Below, piece after piece: positions 31,762-44,200 of a DNA stretch of 64,000 nt. The notes under the pieces are model-generated. The model was given only the letters and a program-made list of their open reading frames with translations. It had not been told where the DNA came from and ran no database searches. This DNA comes from Hexactinellida sp. DTS-2022. Taxonomy: Eukaryota; Porifera; Hexactinellida. Location: the NCBI GenBank assembly GCA_028753945.1, contig JAPNXP010000008.1, positions 4,402,001 through 4,466,000 on the forward strand, given 5' to 3'. The translations under genes and the position numbers were made by a program. Each line of letters begins with the position of its first letter. The stretch's first letter is position 1.

Positions 31762-32373
31762 CTACGACTTGAGTTGAGTAAGCATCCTCTCGATATCCGC
31801 GTCCGTAATATCTTTCTTCCCCGCTTCAGGAACACCAGTGGGAGCAGCAGCCAGTTTGCCAGTCATCTCGATTCCTATCTCATCGAGAATGCTCGCTACA
31901 ACCGTGTCCGATTCGGTTTCATCGTCAGAACCAGCCAGAGCGGAATCCAGAGTGTCAGTCATCATTTCTTCGCTCATCTCCATTTTGAGACTCTCCCTCT
32001 CAAAATCCTGCATCGTTTTCTGTACCTTAACTGGGTCGAATTGTTCGTTAACTTTCGCCATTGTTTTAGCGGTTGCTCCCATTGTTTGCGCCATTTTGGC
32101 TGTGGTAGCCATTGTCTTAGTTTGGTGGTTCAAAGCTGTCATTTTCCCGCTCATCGCCATTGACTTGGTTTTCTGGTTTCTAATTTGTATCAGCTGTTTG
32201 GCTAGGGTAGTGGCTGCCTGATTGTTCCCTTGTTTCGCGGCTTTCCGTATATCGGTTTCCAGCTGTTTCTCCTGTCGCTCCAGCTGTGTTCTGTCGCGCT
32301 GCAACTGTCGCTCCGTGTGGCGGAACTCCCGATCGTTATCTCGCAGCAGCTCTCGCTCCTTCTTGCTACTCAT
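31762..32373 (-). CDS. CHMP2B: CHMP2B-like ESCRT-III subunit
   Basis: An intact 203-residue intronless frame. The basic helical N-terminal half has RDRTQLERQEKQLETDIRK and AKQLIQIRNQKTKS. The acidic C-terminal half has MEMSEEMMTDTLDSAL and LDEIGIEMTGK, both diagnostic of the CHMP2 group. The tail DITDADIERMLTQLKS is a typical MIM1 motif that binds the MIT domain of VPS4. ESCRT-III subunits form filaments that cut membrane necks at endosomes, at the midbody and during nuclear envelope repair. CHMP2B is favoured over CHMP2A by DEIGIEMTGK and by ESLKMEMSEEMMTD, but the two are close. The N-terminus is about ten residues shorter than in vertebrates. Confidence 0.85.
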   Translation of the reverse strand: MSSKKERELLRDNDREFRHTERQLQRDRTQLERQEKQLETDIRKAAKQGNNQAATTLAKQLIQIRNQKTKSMAMSGKMTALNHQTKTMATTAKMAQTMGATAKTMAKVNEQFDPVKVQKTMQDFERESLKMEMSEEMMTDTLDSALAGSDDETESDTVVASILDEIGIEMTGKLAAAPTGVPEAGKKDITDADIERMLTQLKS

Positions 32374-32517
32374 GCTAACTATACTCGCTATACACCGTGT
32401 TATAGTATTACGTCACTAGTTACTCTACATAGTTTATAGCAGCGCCATTTTCAACCATTTCAATTGAGAAATTGTGGACCCCCTACTACTCTACTACTAC
32501 ACTCGATAGTTACTATA

Positions 32518-32592
32518 CAGTAGACCTGCATAATCCGACCCTTTGTCCTTCTTTTACCCTCTTTTTCCTGTGTCGGATTAGACAGGTTATAC
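32518..32592. mobile_element. MITE family G
   Basis: Same ends as the copy near 16338; flanked by TA. Confidence 0.55.
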
Positions 32593-32619
32593 TATATCGT
32601 ACGCACTAGTCATATAAAG

Positions 32620-32722
32620 CCGTTCAAACGTTACGTAACGCAAAATCTTAGAAAGTTTTAAAAACATATGATAGGCAAAGGGAGTACCTAATTTCGGGAA
32701 TTTGCGTTACTAACGTTTGAAC
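32620..32722. mobile_element. Inverted-repeat element GTTCAAACGTTA
   Basis: The left GTTCAAACGTTACGTAACGC is inverted at the right as GCGTTACTAACGTTTGAAC. Related half-copies at about 47226 and 55915. Confidence 0.6.
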
Positions 32723-33273
32723 AATTCTAATCCTCGATAAAACCATGGATGTATCCCAAACCTTATTATTAGTAATTTTACTAATTTACGGTAATTATTG
32801 ATTAATTATTTAAAACAGTTAATGGCAGACATAAGAAGTATTATTATTGAACCAATTAGTAAAATTAAATTATAGGTAAGGTCTCTCTTAAGTCTGAAAG
32901 GGTCAAGTTAATTAAATATAATAGGAAGCTGAGAAAATACAATTCTATAGAATATTGGTTAGAAAATAATATCTGAATAAGTGAACCCTCATAAACTACC
33001 ATTCTTCTATCGTTTCAGTAAAAATACTAGAATTTTTTAACTTTTATAATTTCTATCTGCATAATACTGTACTGTCAATAATTAAATAATTAAATAATCT
33101 ATTGAGCTGTACACAAATAGTATAGATCATCGAAAATTGTATAAATTTAGAATCTTATGACCTATTTTATGCAATTAATATTAACTAAAAATGGTTGTGT
33201 TATAAACATTCATTATTCATACAAATATCTATAAATAGAATAACCTACCGAATATATTTAAAACAGATTTGTA

Positions 33274-34458
33274 TTAAAAAGCAATTAGGTTTGCAGTGCA
33301 TGCTCTTAACAGAGCTATTATCTTATTATTGTACTGTATAACCTGTGAACACTTTATAGGGTATTCAATGTCTCCGCTGAATGCGGTTATAGGATAGGAT
33401 AATTGCCCCCTAACTTGATTATCGGAAGAGACAATACAAATCTGTAAACAATCCTGTCCTTTCTTCTCGGGAGAGAAAATAGTTTGTTTTGTAATTTGGT
33501 TGATTGGCGTTGTGCCTATTTTGGCTAAAAGGAAATAATCTTGTGAAATAAGAAAGAAACATTCAACAGTTCCAAATTCTTGTTTGTCAAGATATCTCTC
33601 ATAAAGTTTCCCTGTGAAATCGAATTTTAGAATCCTAAATTCAGTGTCTCGATATAGCACGAATATAAACTTGTCCGTTATACTCATTTGTATTTCCATT
33701 CTGCTCTCATTCAAGAGATGAGATTCGAGATAAATAGTATTCGCTTTTGGAAGAGGAACGTCTTTAATAATCGGATCTACATTTCCGTATACGATACAGT
33801 GAGCCTCAAGGTTGTAACAGAAATATTTGAGTTCATGTGTGTCCGGATTAATGGCTAGAGCCCTTACATCAGGTATTCCCTTTATATTATACTTTTCAGA
33901 CAAATCACAAGTGTTTATGGCTACGAAATGGAACAGTTGAGGTCGGTGTGTTGCGTATACCCAAATTAATTTGTGGAACGGATTACAAATAACCAATTCA
34001 GGAGTGGGAGTGTATGAACTAAGATTATTTGTCAAATCTCTAATTCGGATAATTCTACCGTTTTCATCAAAACAACTTATACGACTATTGTCTTTATCCG
34101 CTACATAAATCTTGTTACTTTCAGAACAAATCGAAAAGCTAGTTGGACTGCAAAGGTAACCCCTTTGAGAACCGTGTGGTGAACTTTCCCATAATTTATC
34201 TGTTTTGTTGAGTGAGTTTGTTGTACTAGCTCCCTCTACAAATTCACAAATTGATTCTATAGCTAATGACAAGTTTGTTTGATGCCAAACTAAATTGAAT
34301 TGTTCACAAAAGGGCTGATTTTGGTTATTAAAATTTGAGTCAGCTTGAGCCAATAACTGTTTTTCTTTGTTGTCAACTTCTGATCTTATATTTTCAAATC
34401 TCTGTTTTATTTCAGCTATCGCTGTAATGCAGCTAGGATTTATTATGTTGGTTGCCAT
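33274..34458 (-). CDS. Coiled-coil/NHL-type protein, divergent
   Basis: A 394-residue intronless frame. Residues 1-95 are helical with a coiled coil (IAEIKQRFENIRSEVDNKEK). From about residue 105 there are repeated blade-like segments such as NKIYVADKDNSRISCFDENG, the NHL consensus with a VADxxNxRI core, then more divergent blades. No RING or B-box. It resembles TRIM2/3/71-like coiled-coil plus NHL parts and is distantly related to the genes at 4044 and 53637. It may bind RNA or protein through the propeller; the function is not known. No clear TATA box is seen in the first 100 bp upstream. Confidence 0.7.
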   Translation of the reverse strand: MATNIINPSCITAIAEIKQRFENIRSEVDNKEKQLLAQADSNFNNQNQPFCEQFNLVWHQTNLSLAIESICEFVEGASTTNSLNKTDKLWESSPHGSQRGYLCSPTSFSICSESNKIYVADKDNSRISCFDENGRIIRIRDLTNNLSSYTPTPELVICNPFHKLIWVYATHRPQLFHFVAINTCDLSEKYNIKGIPDVRALAINPDTHELKYFCYNLEAHCIVYGNVDPIIKDVPLPKANTIYLESHLLNESRMEIQMSITDKFIFVLYRDTEFRILKFDFTGKLYERYLDKQEFGTVECFFLISQDYFLLAKIGTTPINQITKQTIFSPEKKGQDCLQICIVSSDNQVRGQLSYPITAFSGDIEYPIKCSQVIQYNNKIIALLRACTANLIAF

Positions 34459-35260
34459 AATTAATCAGCTGTTCCTGTGAGTATCTAGTGTGTGTAATAT
34501 GCAAAGCAAAAATTAGTTATCCAAACTGAAAATAGTTTTTCGCAAGTATTTGGCTAAACTGGCAAAATTAGCATAGCCGTAATTTGTGAAACAATAAACT
34601 ACAATAATATAAATAAAATATGTGTTGTCAACTTGTGAATGTGAGAAAAGATTATTTATGTTGGTGGCCTAAGAAATATTCGGATTTTCATACGAATAAT
34701 TGTATAATATCCCAGGGCCAAGAGGCAACTATGATGATAATTTGAGTTCTTAGTTAATGGAGTAAGCACAGAAAATTTGAACTTTAATGAAACTCTGGTC
34801 TGAACAAAGTATAGAGGATACGGGCAAATAAAACTAAAAACTAAAAACTGAAAACAAAGGCAGTAATTCCATTACGTAGTACCTGACCCCGAGTGACCCG
34901 CTAAACAAACAGGTATAAAACTAACTAATCTTTTCAGTGCCTTAATTAAGAAACACTAAAGTATAGAGTGCAATAATATTAAGCAGGATATAATATTGAT
35001 AGCAAATTCCTTCGCAAATAAGATTACAAACTTGACAAATGACCCCAAATTAATCATAAACCATCTGTTGTAATCAAAAGTTATACCAAACACTATACAT
35101 TGGGTAATATATGGTGGATTATTAGGTAATTACATTAGCTATTGAATAGATAACATTAGGTTGATACAAATCAACGTATAAATTCCAATAGGCTTTATCA
35201 ATATAGCAGAATTTGATGGTACAAAATAAAGTTTAATTTTTTGAGTTCGCTATTGATAAA
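34459..35260. other. Intergenic, AT-rich
   Basis: Between the divergently transcribed NHL-type gene and the PDZ gene. No repeat family or coding signal recognised; it should hold both promoters. Confidence 0.4.
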
Positions 35261-38200
35261 ATGCTAAGTGCAAATATCACATTTAATGAGCCTAAATGGC
35301 ACTCAATGCCTTTAATTGACGACACAGAAAATGAAATCGGAACTTTAAAAAGGGGCGGCTCGACACAAATTGAAAACGATCCGACAATCTCTCTTGGACA
35401 AAATGCAAAAAGTCTTGAAGACATGATCACTGCCCCTTCAACTTTCCCTGCGCTCCTATTACCCACAACCGTTGTCAAGAGGTCGCGACTCTGCATTTAT
35501 GAAGCGGCTAAGCCAACGACTGCGGTAATTAAATCAAAAGGCATAGAATTACAGGTAAGATATATAATTTGTTTAGTAATATCATAGTATTTACCACCTC
35601 AAGTCAGTCATTCCTATTCACTGAACTGAACTGAACTATTAATGTGTATAGGTCCAGACAGAAAATCGATATACTTCCTAAATATGAATAAATCGTATTT
35701 GAAATTGCAAGTAATTTATACACCACAAACAATTAAAACCAAGTCAACGTTAAAAGATAATTTATATGCTCATTATTAACAACTATACTAATGAATAATT
35801 ATGAATGTCCTATCTTATTATTGTAACCAATGTTGAGGAAATTAAATAATTTTCGTGTTTATGAAAGAATGAGATACACTAATCACAACTGCACTGATTT
35901 GATTTTGTAATTTCCTTTGGAAATCTCATCATTTCCTTAATGAAATGTCTCGTCTCTTTCAATGGCTTGGTCAGCTCAATTGCGCAACAAATGCAGTGAT
36001 TAAATACATAATTAATGCATTTATTATAATGCTTAGTTGTGAATTAATCTCAACTAAATGTACTTGTAATAATGTTTTTAGGTTTTGTGAACTCCTATAT
36101 AGAATTATTACATGTGGAAAAGTGTATAACCTCGTTAGTACGAACACTAGGGACCATCAAAATGCGTTCGCCTTATCCGGGATTAGTATTAATATCATTG
36201 GTTTAAAAAGGCTTTGAAGCGGACTGAAATAGTGTTCATATTAACCGGAAATTCGTATTAACCGTGTTCGTACTAACGAGGTTATATTACAGTTTCCTTA
36301 GTTAGATTACTAAAGCATTTTTTTATAGCATTACAGAACATAAAAGTAAATATACACTAAATAATAAAACTTATTATTATAAATTTAATAACAGAAAACC
36401 AATTCTTCCCACTTTAATTACTACTTAGAACTTAAGTTGTCATTTGAACTTTCCAGTCTGTTTATTCAAGCAAAAGTTAATTTACACCTCAACATTCCCA
36501 GGATAAGAACTTGTACTTTAAAGTTTCTAGTTTGAATTTAAATAATTGGAATTATTCTGTAACGGAAATTTAACAACTACTTTATAAGCAAAATTCTATG
36601 TATTTATTGCTATTTTGCAATAAGCATAATAATCTACTAGAACAACACTAATAACATTAACCAAAGGTTAAATTGCTGAAATGTAGTCTCGTGATATTAT
36701 TTGCAAAATACAAGTAGAGCGACTCTCAATACGTATTCCAGTAACTGAAAATGTAAAAGTACATTTGTTATTGACCGAAATATTGCTCAATAATATACTG
36801 ATCCAGTAAGCTCTATAGAAACTACAGGAAAGCAGAAGTAGCAAGATGCAATCTTGCTACTAATCTATAATAGAACTAATTAAGCTGTATTTCTGGGAAT
36901 TAAGATGAACTACTGTTTATTAGATTACGGACATGTTCTTCTGAAATAGTACACATAATAATTAGTTTATGTGATTCCTAATCTGATTAGTGTCTGTAAC
37001 TCAGTGGTCTACAATCTATATTTACAGCTTAATTATTAGAGATAGTAGCATTCATTAGTGAGCACTTTTATCTGCCACAGTAAGATATTAATTATATCGC
37101 CCTACACCTTTTTATGCAATTTTAAGACACTGGTATGGTAATTTTTTTGAACATCAAAAATTCACCTTTGCGAAGCCTGGGTTTTATACTGAAATGAAGT
37201 TGACCGATACAAATCCTGACCTAATACAGTAGAACTCATTAGTACGAACATCAGGGGGCCGTAAAATGCGTTCGCCTTATCCGGAATTTGTAACAAGCAA
37301 TATAATTTGTATTGAAAAGGCCTTGAAGGGGACTGAAATAGTGTCCGTGTTCGTACTAAACGAGGTTCTACTGTAACTAATTAGTTTTGTCTAAACTAAC
37401 TGGATTATCTATTGAACTACGGTGTATTTTAAATTCAAAAAATGAAAAGTTCAATCAGTGTAAATGGTCTGAGAATAATTTAAAATATTAGCTAAAGGTG
37501 CAAATTATATTTCCTTCTCTCAACATAGTATAAGTATGATCAAATTTTAAGACTATTTCTGACTACACAAACACTTATGAAAATTAATATTTATCGCTTT
37601 AAGTATAATTGCTTTATGTGTAGGATTCCTTACTCCCTATAATGTAGGTTTACTTACTTTCAATAAATTGATTAACACTACTGATTAATAATATTAAGAT
37701 AATTATACATATAAATCTTCATAATTTCAAAGTAAATACTCTTATTAATTATCAAGTCTTCGCAAAATACATTTTACGATATTTTCCTGGTTAGATTATG
37801 GAGCCAAAATAATAACTGATTCCTTAATAGAACTTAATAGAAGATATTTACCTATATTTTCTGGTAAAAATTAATTTACGAGTAACTTATGCTCTAATGA
37901 GCTCTTAATGAGTTCTTAATGAATTGTAAAAATGTTAATTAAGTAGCTAACACAATACTAGCAAAGTAACTCGTACCATTTGAGTTGACTCCAAAATTCG
38001 TTAATACGAGTACATTATTTTCTCGTTAATATATCACTTAAACACGAAATTTATAATTCGAACCAAATTATTGCAGTAGACTCTTGGTTAGGGATTTCTA
38101 TATAGAGAGCCCATTCATTTTCCTTTTAGGTAAATTCCGGGTTTTTGTTTTGAATCCCAGGAACCGAACTTTTATAGTTTTAGTTTTTTCGTATTAAGAA

Positions 38201-41200
38201 TAATTCACTTACTACAGGCTATGGAGTATTCCTATTTTCATTAATACTATCTATTACAGAATTAATAATTTCAATTACTATTTTAAGTAATTTCATTATC
38301 TTATTTCATAGGTTATGCTTAGTTCCTGTACTAACTAAAAATTTAATACGATAAAATATCAAATCAATTAATGGTCCTAACAACCTTACCGGAGCCTAGA
38401 TATGTAATCGGATTCTCAATTCTATTAATTTAACCTTCGGATATAAGGATGAATAATAGTTGTATGCTATTGCTATGTCTAGTGAGCCTCAGTTTGGGTC
38501 CGTGACTACTTAAATATTATTTGTTTTAAATATGTCCAGACTCCAATAATTAATGTGTTTATTCATAAATACGAATTTGATCTACATTTCACAATATATT
38601 TGAAGGAAGAAATAACTTATATGTAGACCGTCTATTTCTAGACCAGGTTTTCTTACATATAAAATAGTATTACCCATAGACGGCAGGGCTTTTGGTCTAC
38701 AAAATTTATAGACGGTCTACAAATTTATGGCTTATTTGTATGGGCTTTTATAGACCGTCTACATATAAGGATGCTCTTGAAAGAATTGCGAAATAATAAT
38801 TCGGTTATTCTTCAATTCATTGTATATAACAGACACTTGTTTGATAAGATAATTTCGGTCGTTAATTTGAAGGTTATTTCCTACACTAATTAATTCTTCA
38901 AATGTCTACTTAATAAAATAATTAATTAATTGCTATTGGTATCTACGTATAGAATAATTCGATACTAAATTCAATTATTTTGTATATTATTAACATATTT
39001 TCTATGTTAGCAACGAAATAATTATTTAAACTGCTGCCTACAAATTTTATTTCTATAAGTGTAGGACTTTATTGCTAATCTTTAAAGATACAAAAGTTAT
39101 TAATCAATATTTAATTAAATTGTCTATAGCATTTAACAATTAGAAAAAGCGAGTGACATTAATAGCATTGCATTCAGCGAACAGTTGGCAATCAAATGGG
39201 AGCTAATTAGGCAGGGGCAATTAAATAGTATAATTAGTGGCATTTCCAAATTGCATATTTTCTTATTGCGACAGGAAAGAACGAAATTGTTCAATCTCTT
39301 CCATTAATCGTGTCCTTTCCTTTCTCAATTCATCTTTCAGTTGCAGCAAATAATCGACCCCATTTTCTAAATCCTGGAATTCAGCTTTTAGTTTTTGCTT
39401 GTGTCTTTTCTTTCTTTTTTGCCGTTTAAGTCTCTCTCGCTCCAACTTTATTGTATGAATTTCCGAAACATTCAAATGCTTTGTTCTCATCATTTCTTCT
39501 AACACTGACAGATCTAGGTCACAAACTTGTTCTTTTGTAAAACCTAATGTGACAACGTTTATTTTGGTAAAACTAATTGGAATGGTTTGTTTGACAGATA
39601 ATTTCAATGAGCTTAACACGTTGCAATTGGGAGCGAAAGGTAGTCGAAGTATTTGGGTTGGAATTGTTCCACTGATGAAAACTTGAGAATTTTCTAAATA
39701 TTGTCTTGTGCTGTTGCATTGTGAATCTTCTGCTGAATCTATTCCACAATCAAAAGTTAAATTGTTGGTATTTGACTTTTTCATGTTAAGAAAACATCTC
39801 TTAAAAGTCTCCTTCTGTTAATCTTATTTATACTATATTAACAGTTGATACGGAAAATATATGGAGTAGGTTAATTAGTACCTTATTTGTGAATAAGGTA
39901 TTGATTCCTAGATTAATTGTCCTACCTCAATTGGATAGTGATTGCATAAACAATCAAAATTTTGTTTTCTAACAGTGGCTGATTCAAAGTACTTTTCGTA
40001 CTGTAAACTATATCAATTGGGTGTCAGAAATTCAGTAATGGACCTTAATGGATACAGTGTATATTGCTTAAGTGTCAATTTAAAGCGGAATTTATTCAAA
40101 CAATTGGGAAGTTTAATGAAAAGGTTCTTGGGATGGCGGATTAATTAATATTGCCTACTAAGTGAAATAATTCAGTATAGTATTAGACTCTAAAGTAAGA
40201 AATAAGTTGAAAATTGCACTGATTGTATAGCAAATTTGAGTTCGGGAATTATGAATTATCAGAAAGATTACTTTGCTAATTCAGAGCATGAATATACAAA
40301 TATTTTGTGAATTCTCTGTTGTATTTTGGGAAATATTTAATGTTAGCCGTAGGTTGAAATGAGATAAGTATATTGTTTAGAATTGACATCTTGAACAACC
40401 AACGTTTACTATTAAAATTATTTATTTCCATTTATGAATAATAGTAGAATTTAAACATACATTAATTAATTAATTAATTAGTGGCCATGTTCAGGCAAAA
40501 TACTTTCCTATAAAATATGCATTATATGCAGCAAAAAACAAAATGTGTGATGTAATAAATTTTCAATGTCCACGCAATTAATTCTGACTTAAATTAAATG
40601 AAAAGCTTAATATATTTTGCTTACTTTTAGTATGCAAAATCTCTGTTATTTTAGATCTATAGCGAACACACATAGAAATAGCATATTGCCTATTAATATA
40701 ACACGAAAGGTGATAGTTGATTATTTTCAGGCTTTTTTGGTTCGGTTGACTGAAATTAATTAGATTGTAGTGTCCCCAAAGCATTTATAATTCTATTAAA
40801 AATAAATTATTTTCACTTAACAAACAGTTATAAATAATTTGAGATTTATACTATACTAGACTTATTATGAAATAATGTTATTTACACGTTTTAAATTTAA
40901 AATTCTAAATTAAATTAGAGATTATGAATAGTTAAATGTCAAGTTTAAAAACACTTTAATTTAAGAATTTACTTATACAGCGATCATCGGCGTTTGTATT
41001 AAAAAACCTGGCTAGTTTCTACCGATGGTGTTTTTTATAAACATAAAAAACACCATCGGTAGAAAGTAGCCAGGTTTTTTAATACAAACGCCGATGATCG
41101 CTGTATAAGTAAACTCTTATAATCAATAAGCGCATTTAGGAATTAACACTCTATACTACATAATTAGAAATTTAAGTAAATAAATTAATAATTTACAAAA

Positions 41201-44200
41201 CTTGTATTACGTAATGAACTAGTCACATTATTTTGCAACTTTTCCATCAAATAAATACAACTGTATTAATTCGACTGTGGATGTATTATTTGAGATTCTA
41301 AACTAATTATATTGTAGCTAAACAAATAGCAATACTGCTAATTTATATATCGGCCAACTATTTTTAATTATAAATCCCGGCTTCACAACATTTTTATGTC
41401 AAAAAATGACCTTGCCAGTGTCTGAAAATAAATAGAAAAGGTGTTAACCGATATATAAGTACAGTCGACTCCAATTAATAGGGTCAGTTTTGTTCCAGGG
41501 TAGTTTGACCCAATTAAGCGGAGAAATATATTAATTAACCGGTGGTTCTATATTAAGTACAGGACAATAATATTTTAAAAGGCAACATATTTGTTCAGCT
41601 TGCTATTAGGCAAACTCTACTGTACATGCTTTGTTTGTAGGAAGTGACATTAAGAAGTTTAAATGAGAAATCTCTTGGAATTATTATTGAATTGAGAACA
41701 AAAAAGAGTGGAAAATCAGTGAAATACGAAGTGTATATAAAACAGGTATTATATTAATTGAATTATTAACCTACTAATATTCTAACTATTTTCTAATTTC
41801 AGTTTCATCAGAAAGGAAAAGCTTATCTTGATGGAAGATTGAAGAAAGGTGACAAAATTATTAAAGTAAGAATTTGCTTCTACTTGTTATATTTAATATC
41901 TACAGTCATAGCCTTCTCTATATATGGCCTGACAGTAACCTAGAAAATGTGGACCAAGGATGAAGGAGAAGATGGTAATATTTATCCAACCACAATATTT
42001 AATTTCAAAAATAATAATCATAATCAACCACATTAATTAGAAATATTCTTGAAATATATACAATTATTGATCATATTATATTCCAAACTCTTCTATTGAC
42101 GTAAAATCTCATCCTTTTAATTTCGCTTTGGTATTTTATTCATATTAGCTTCTATTCATGCCTAACTCGTGTTCTGTCCCCGGATGCAAGAGCAACTACA
42201 ACCCTGATGACCATGTTCCTTGTGTTCAAGATGCCTCAAAATCCACCAACCCTGAATCATGCCTGGACATGCGCTCTTCGTCGCGAGGATATCGGTGACC
42301 TGAAGGTGGTCTATGTATGTATCAACCATTTTCAGAAAGAAAACATAGACTACACTTTCCAAGTCCCAAGAGGAGATGGTACTTTTACTGAAGTACCGCG
42401 GGCAAAGCCAAAGCTGAAAGAAGGCGCTGTACCAAGTTTACTGCCCGGCTGCCCAGCATATTACTCATCCAAACCTTACAAACGGAATCGCTTCTCATAC
42501 GATGCAAAAGAGGAAGAATTGATGAACCAAACACTACAACTCAGCTTGAGATCCGAGAGTCAAGAGAAAGAGAAGTTTGTGGTCAACTCTCCACAGGACT
42601 TGAAAGATAAGTTAACCTTGATTTATTTACCTAATAGTTGGTTGGTGTGGTTCCGTAATGAAAGCAACATAACGTTTGTTCTCGCTAAAATGGCTGAAAA
42701 AATATCTCCGTAGATTTGTACCTTGAAATCAATGCTTATTTATCATCCACCTCAGCCTATTTTAATAGACAGAGTATATCCGTTTCCATTGCTGCAATTA
42801 GTGACATCCGAGAAATTGAATCTGTTTTGCAGGAACTTGCTTTAACACACCATTTTTAAAGGAATACGTTTGAACGATAATTTCTCTAGACCTTTGACTT
42901 TTAATGACGAGCGATTTCTATTTTTTACTCATGTAGTTTTGGTTAGATGCTTGGCAACTTTACCAGAAAAATTTGGCAAACTGAGTAAACAACATACACC
43001 AGCTTTAGACATGCTTGTATTACCTTACCACAAATTACCAATCATTTGACTCAATCTTGTGGAATTACATATCTGTTGTCTTGTCCTCCTTTCTACAGAC
43101 GAATCCCTTGGACCATTTCGATCTATACCCAGTGGCGTAGCCAGGGGGGGGGGGCCAAGGGGGCCATGGCCCCCCCGAAATATTTTGATGATTAGATACA
43201 ATTATATCTATAGCTTCTAGTAACTAATGAGACTATCTATACTAGAATTTGAAACTACATTGGCCCCCCCCGAATAAAAAAGCTGGCTACGCTACTGTCT
43301 ATACCGTATGATGTCGGGTTCTAATTATCACATCTCCTATCTTCAATTCCTTGAACCGAGCGTCGACTTAAACTTTCTAGCATAATCAAACATATTTGCT
43401 GACCAACAAGACACTTCCTTTCAATCTATGTATTCAGTCATTTGTTAAGTCATTTCTTCTACGTATAGCGTATTCCACTACTGATGGTGAGTTCAATTTG
43501 GAGCCATTTCTTGATGCGATTAATGATTTATCAACAATTGATTGTGGTTCACAGTTTCTTCAATCATTAGCCTTTATTGCAGGCTATACTGTCCATCAGT
43601 ACCTGAAACAAACAAAACCGTGTCATGTCTGTACATATGCTAACAGTTGATAAAGAATTTCTCCTTGATTTAGACCTGGACTCCTAGTATAAACTTATGC
43701 AGCTAACGGACCGTGGCGGATTAAATATCCATCTGAGCCAGTTTTGAATTCCATATTTGTTATATGGAAGACCTTTAGTGCCATCGAAAACAATAAAGAG
43801 CTGATGGCGAAGCTTGTAAGTGGACCTTCTAGAATAATTATTACTAGTTGAACTCACGTTGATGTATTCGGAAGATAGTGATAATCGTGATCCAAGTATT
43901 TGGAAGTCTACTTGTATTAGATGTGGTGTGTTTAGTTGGAACATCTTATCGAAGCTCGTCTTTACTGCAGCGAATTGCTTTCTTGCAAACAAAGTTAAGA
44001 ATTATAACTCGCTGGTTCTTTCAAAAAGTATAGAAAGCGTAAATTTAAGAAATTCTCTTAATTATGTGTCTACTTATTTGTATTTACCATGATTTGTATT
44101 ACTCTGTTATTCTTATTTCTATTATGTAGTTAAGTGTGTCGTGTGTCACTGCTAGAGCCAGAGAGAGGAAAGAAAGCAAATAATTGTGTATTATTTACTG

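Larger units (their letters stand above)
32374..33273. other. Intergenic with a G-type MITE and a TTCAAACGTTA element
   Basis: G-type MITE 32518-32592 (CAGTAGACCTGCATAATCCG to GTCGGATTAGACAGG) and an inverted-repeat element 32620-32722 (GTTCAAACGTTACGTAACGC to GCGTTACTAACGTTTGAAC). The rest is AT-rich without signal. Confidence 0.5.
36300..39262. other. Large intron segment of the PDZ gene
   Basis: AT-rich. Holds F- and A-type MITEs (37098-37212, 37227-37373) and a GTAGACCGTCTA element (38616-38769). I see no exon or gene in the rest. Confidence 0.5.

Noticed and set aside
40971-41110. miRNA precursor
   Set aside because: Arms are too long and too perfect; a foldback element is simpler without small-RNA data.
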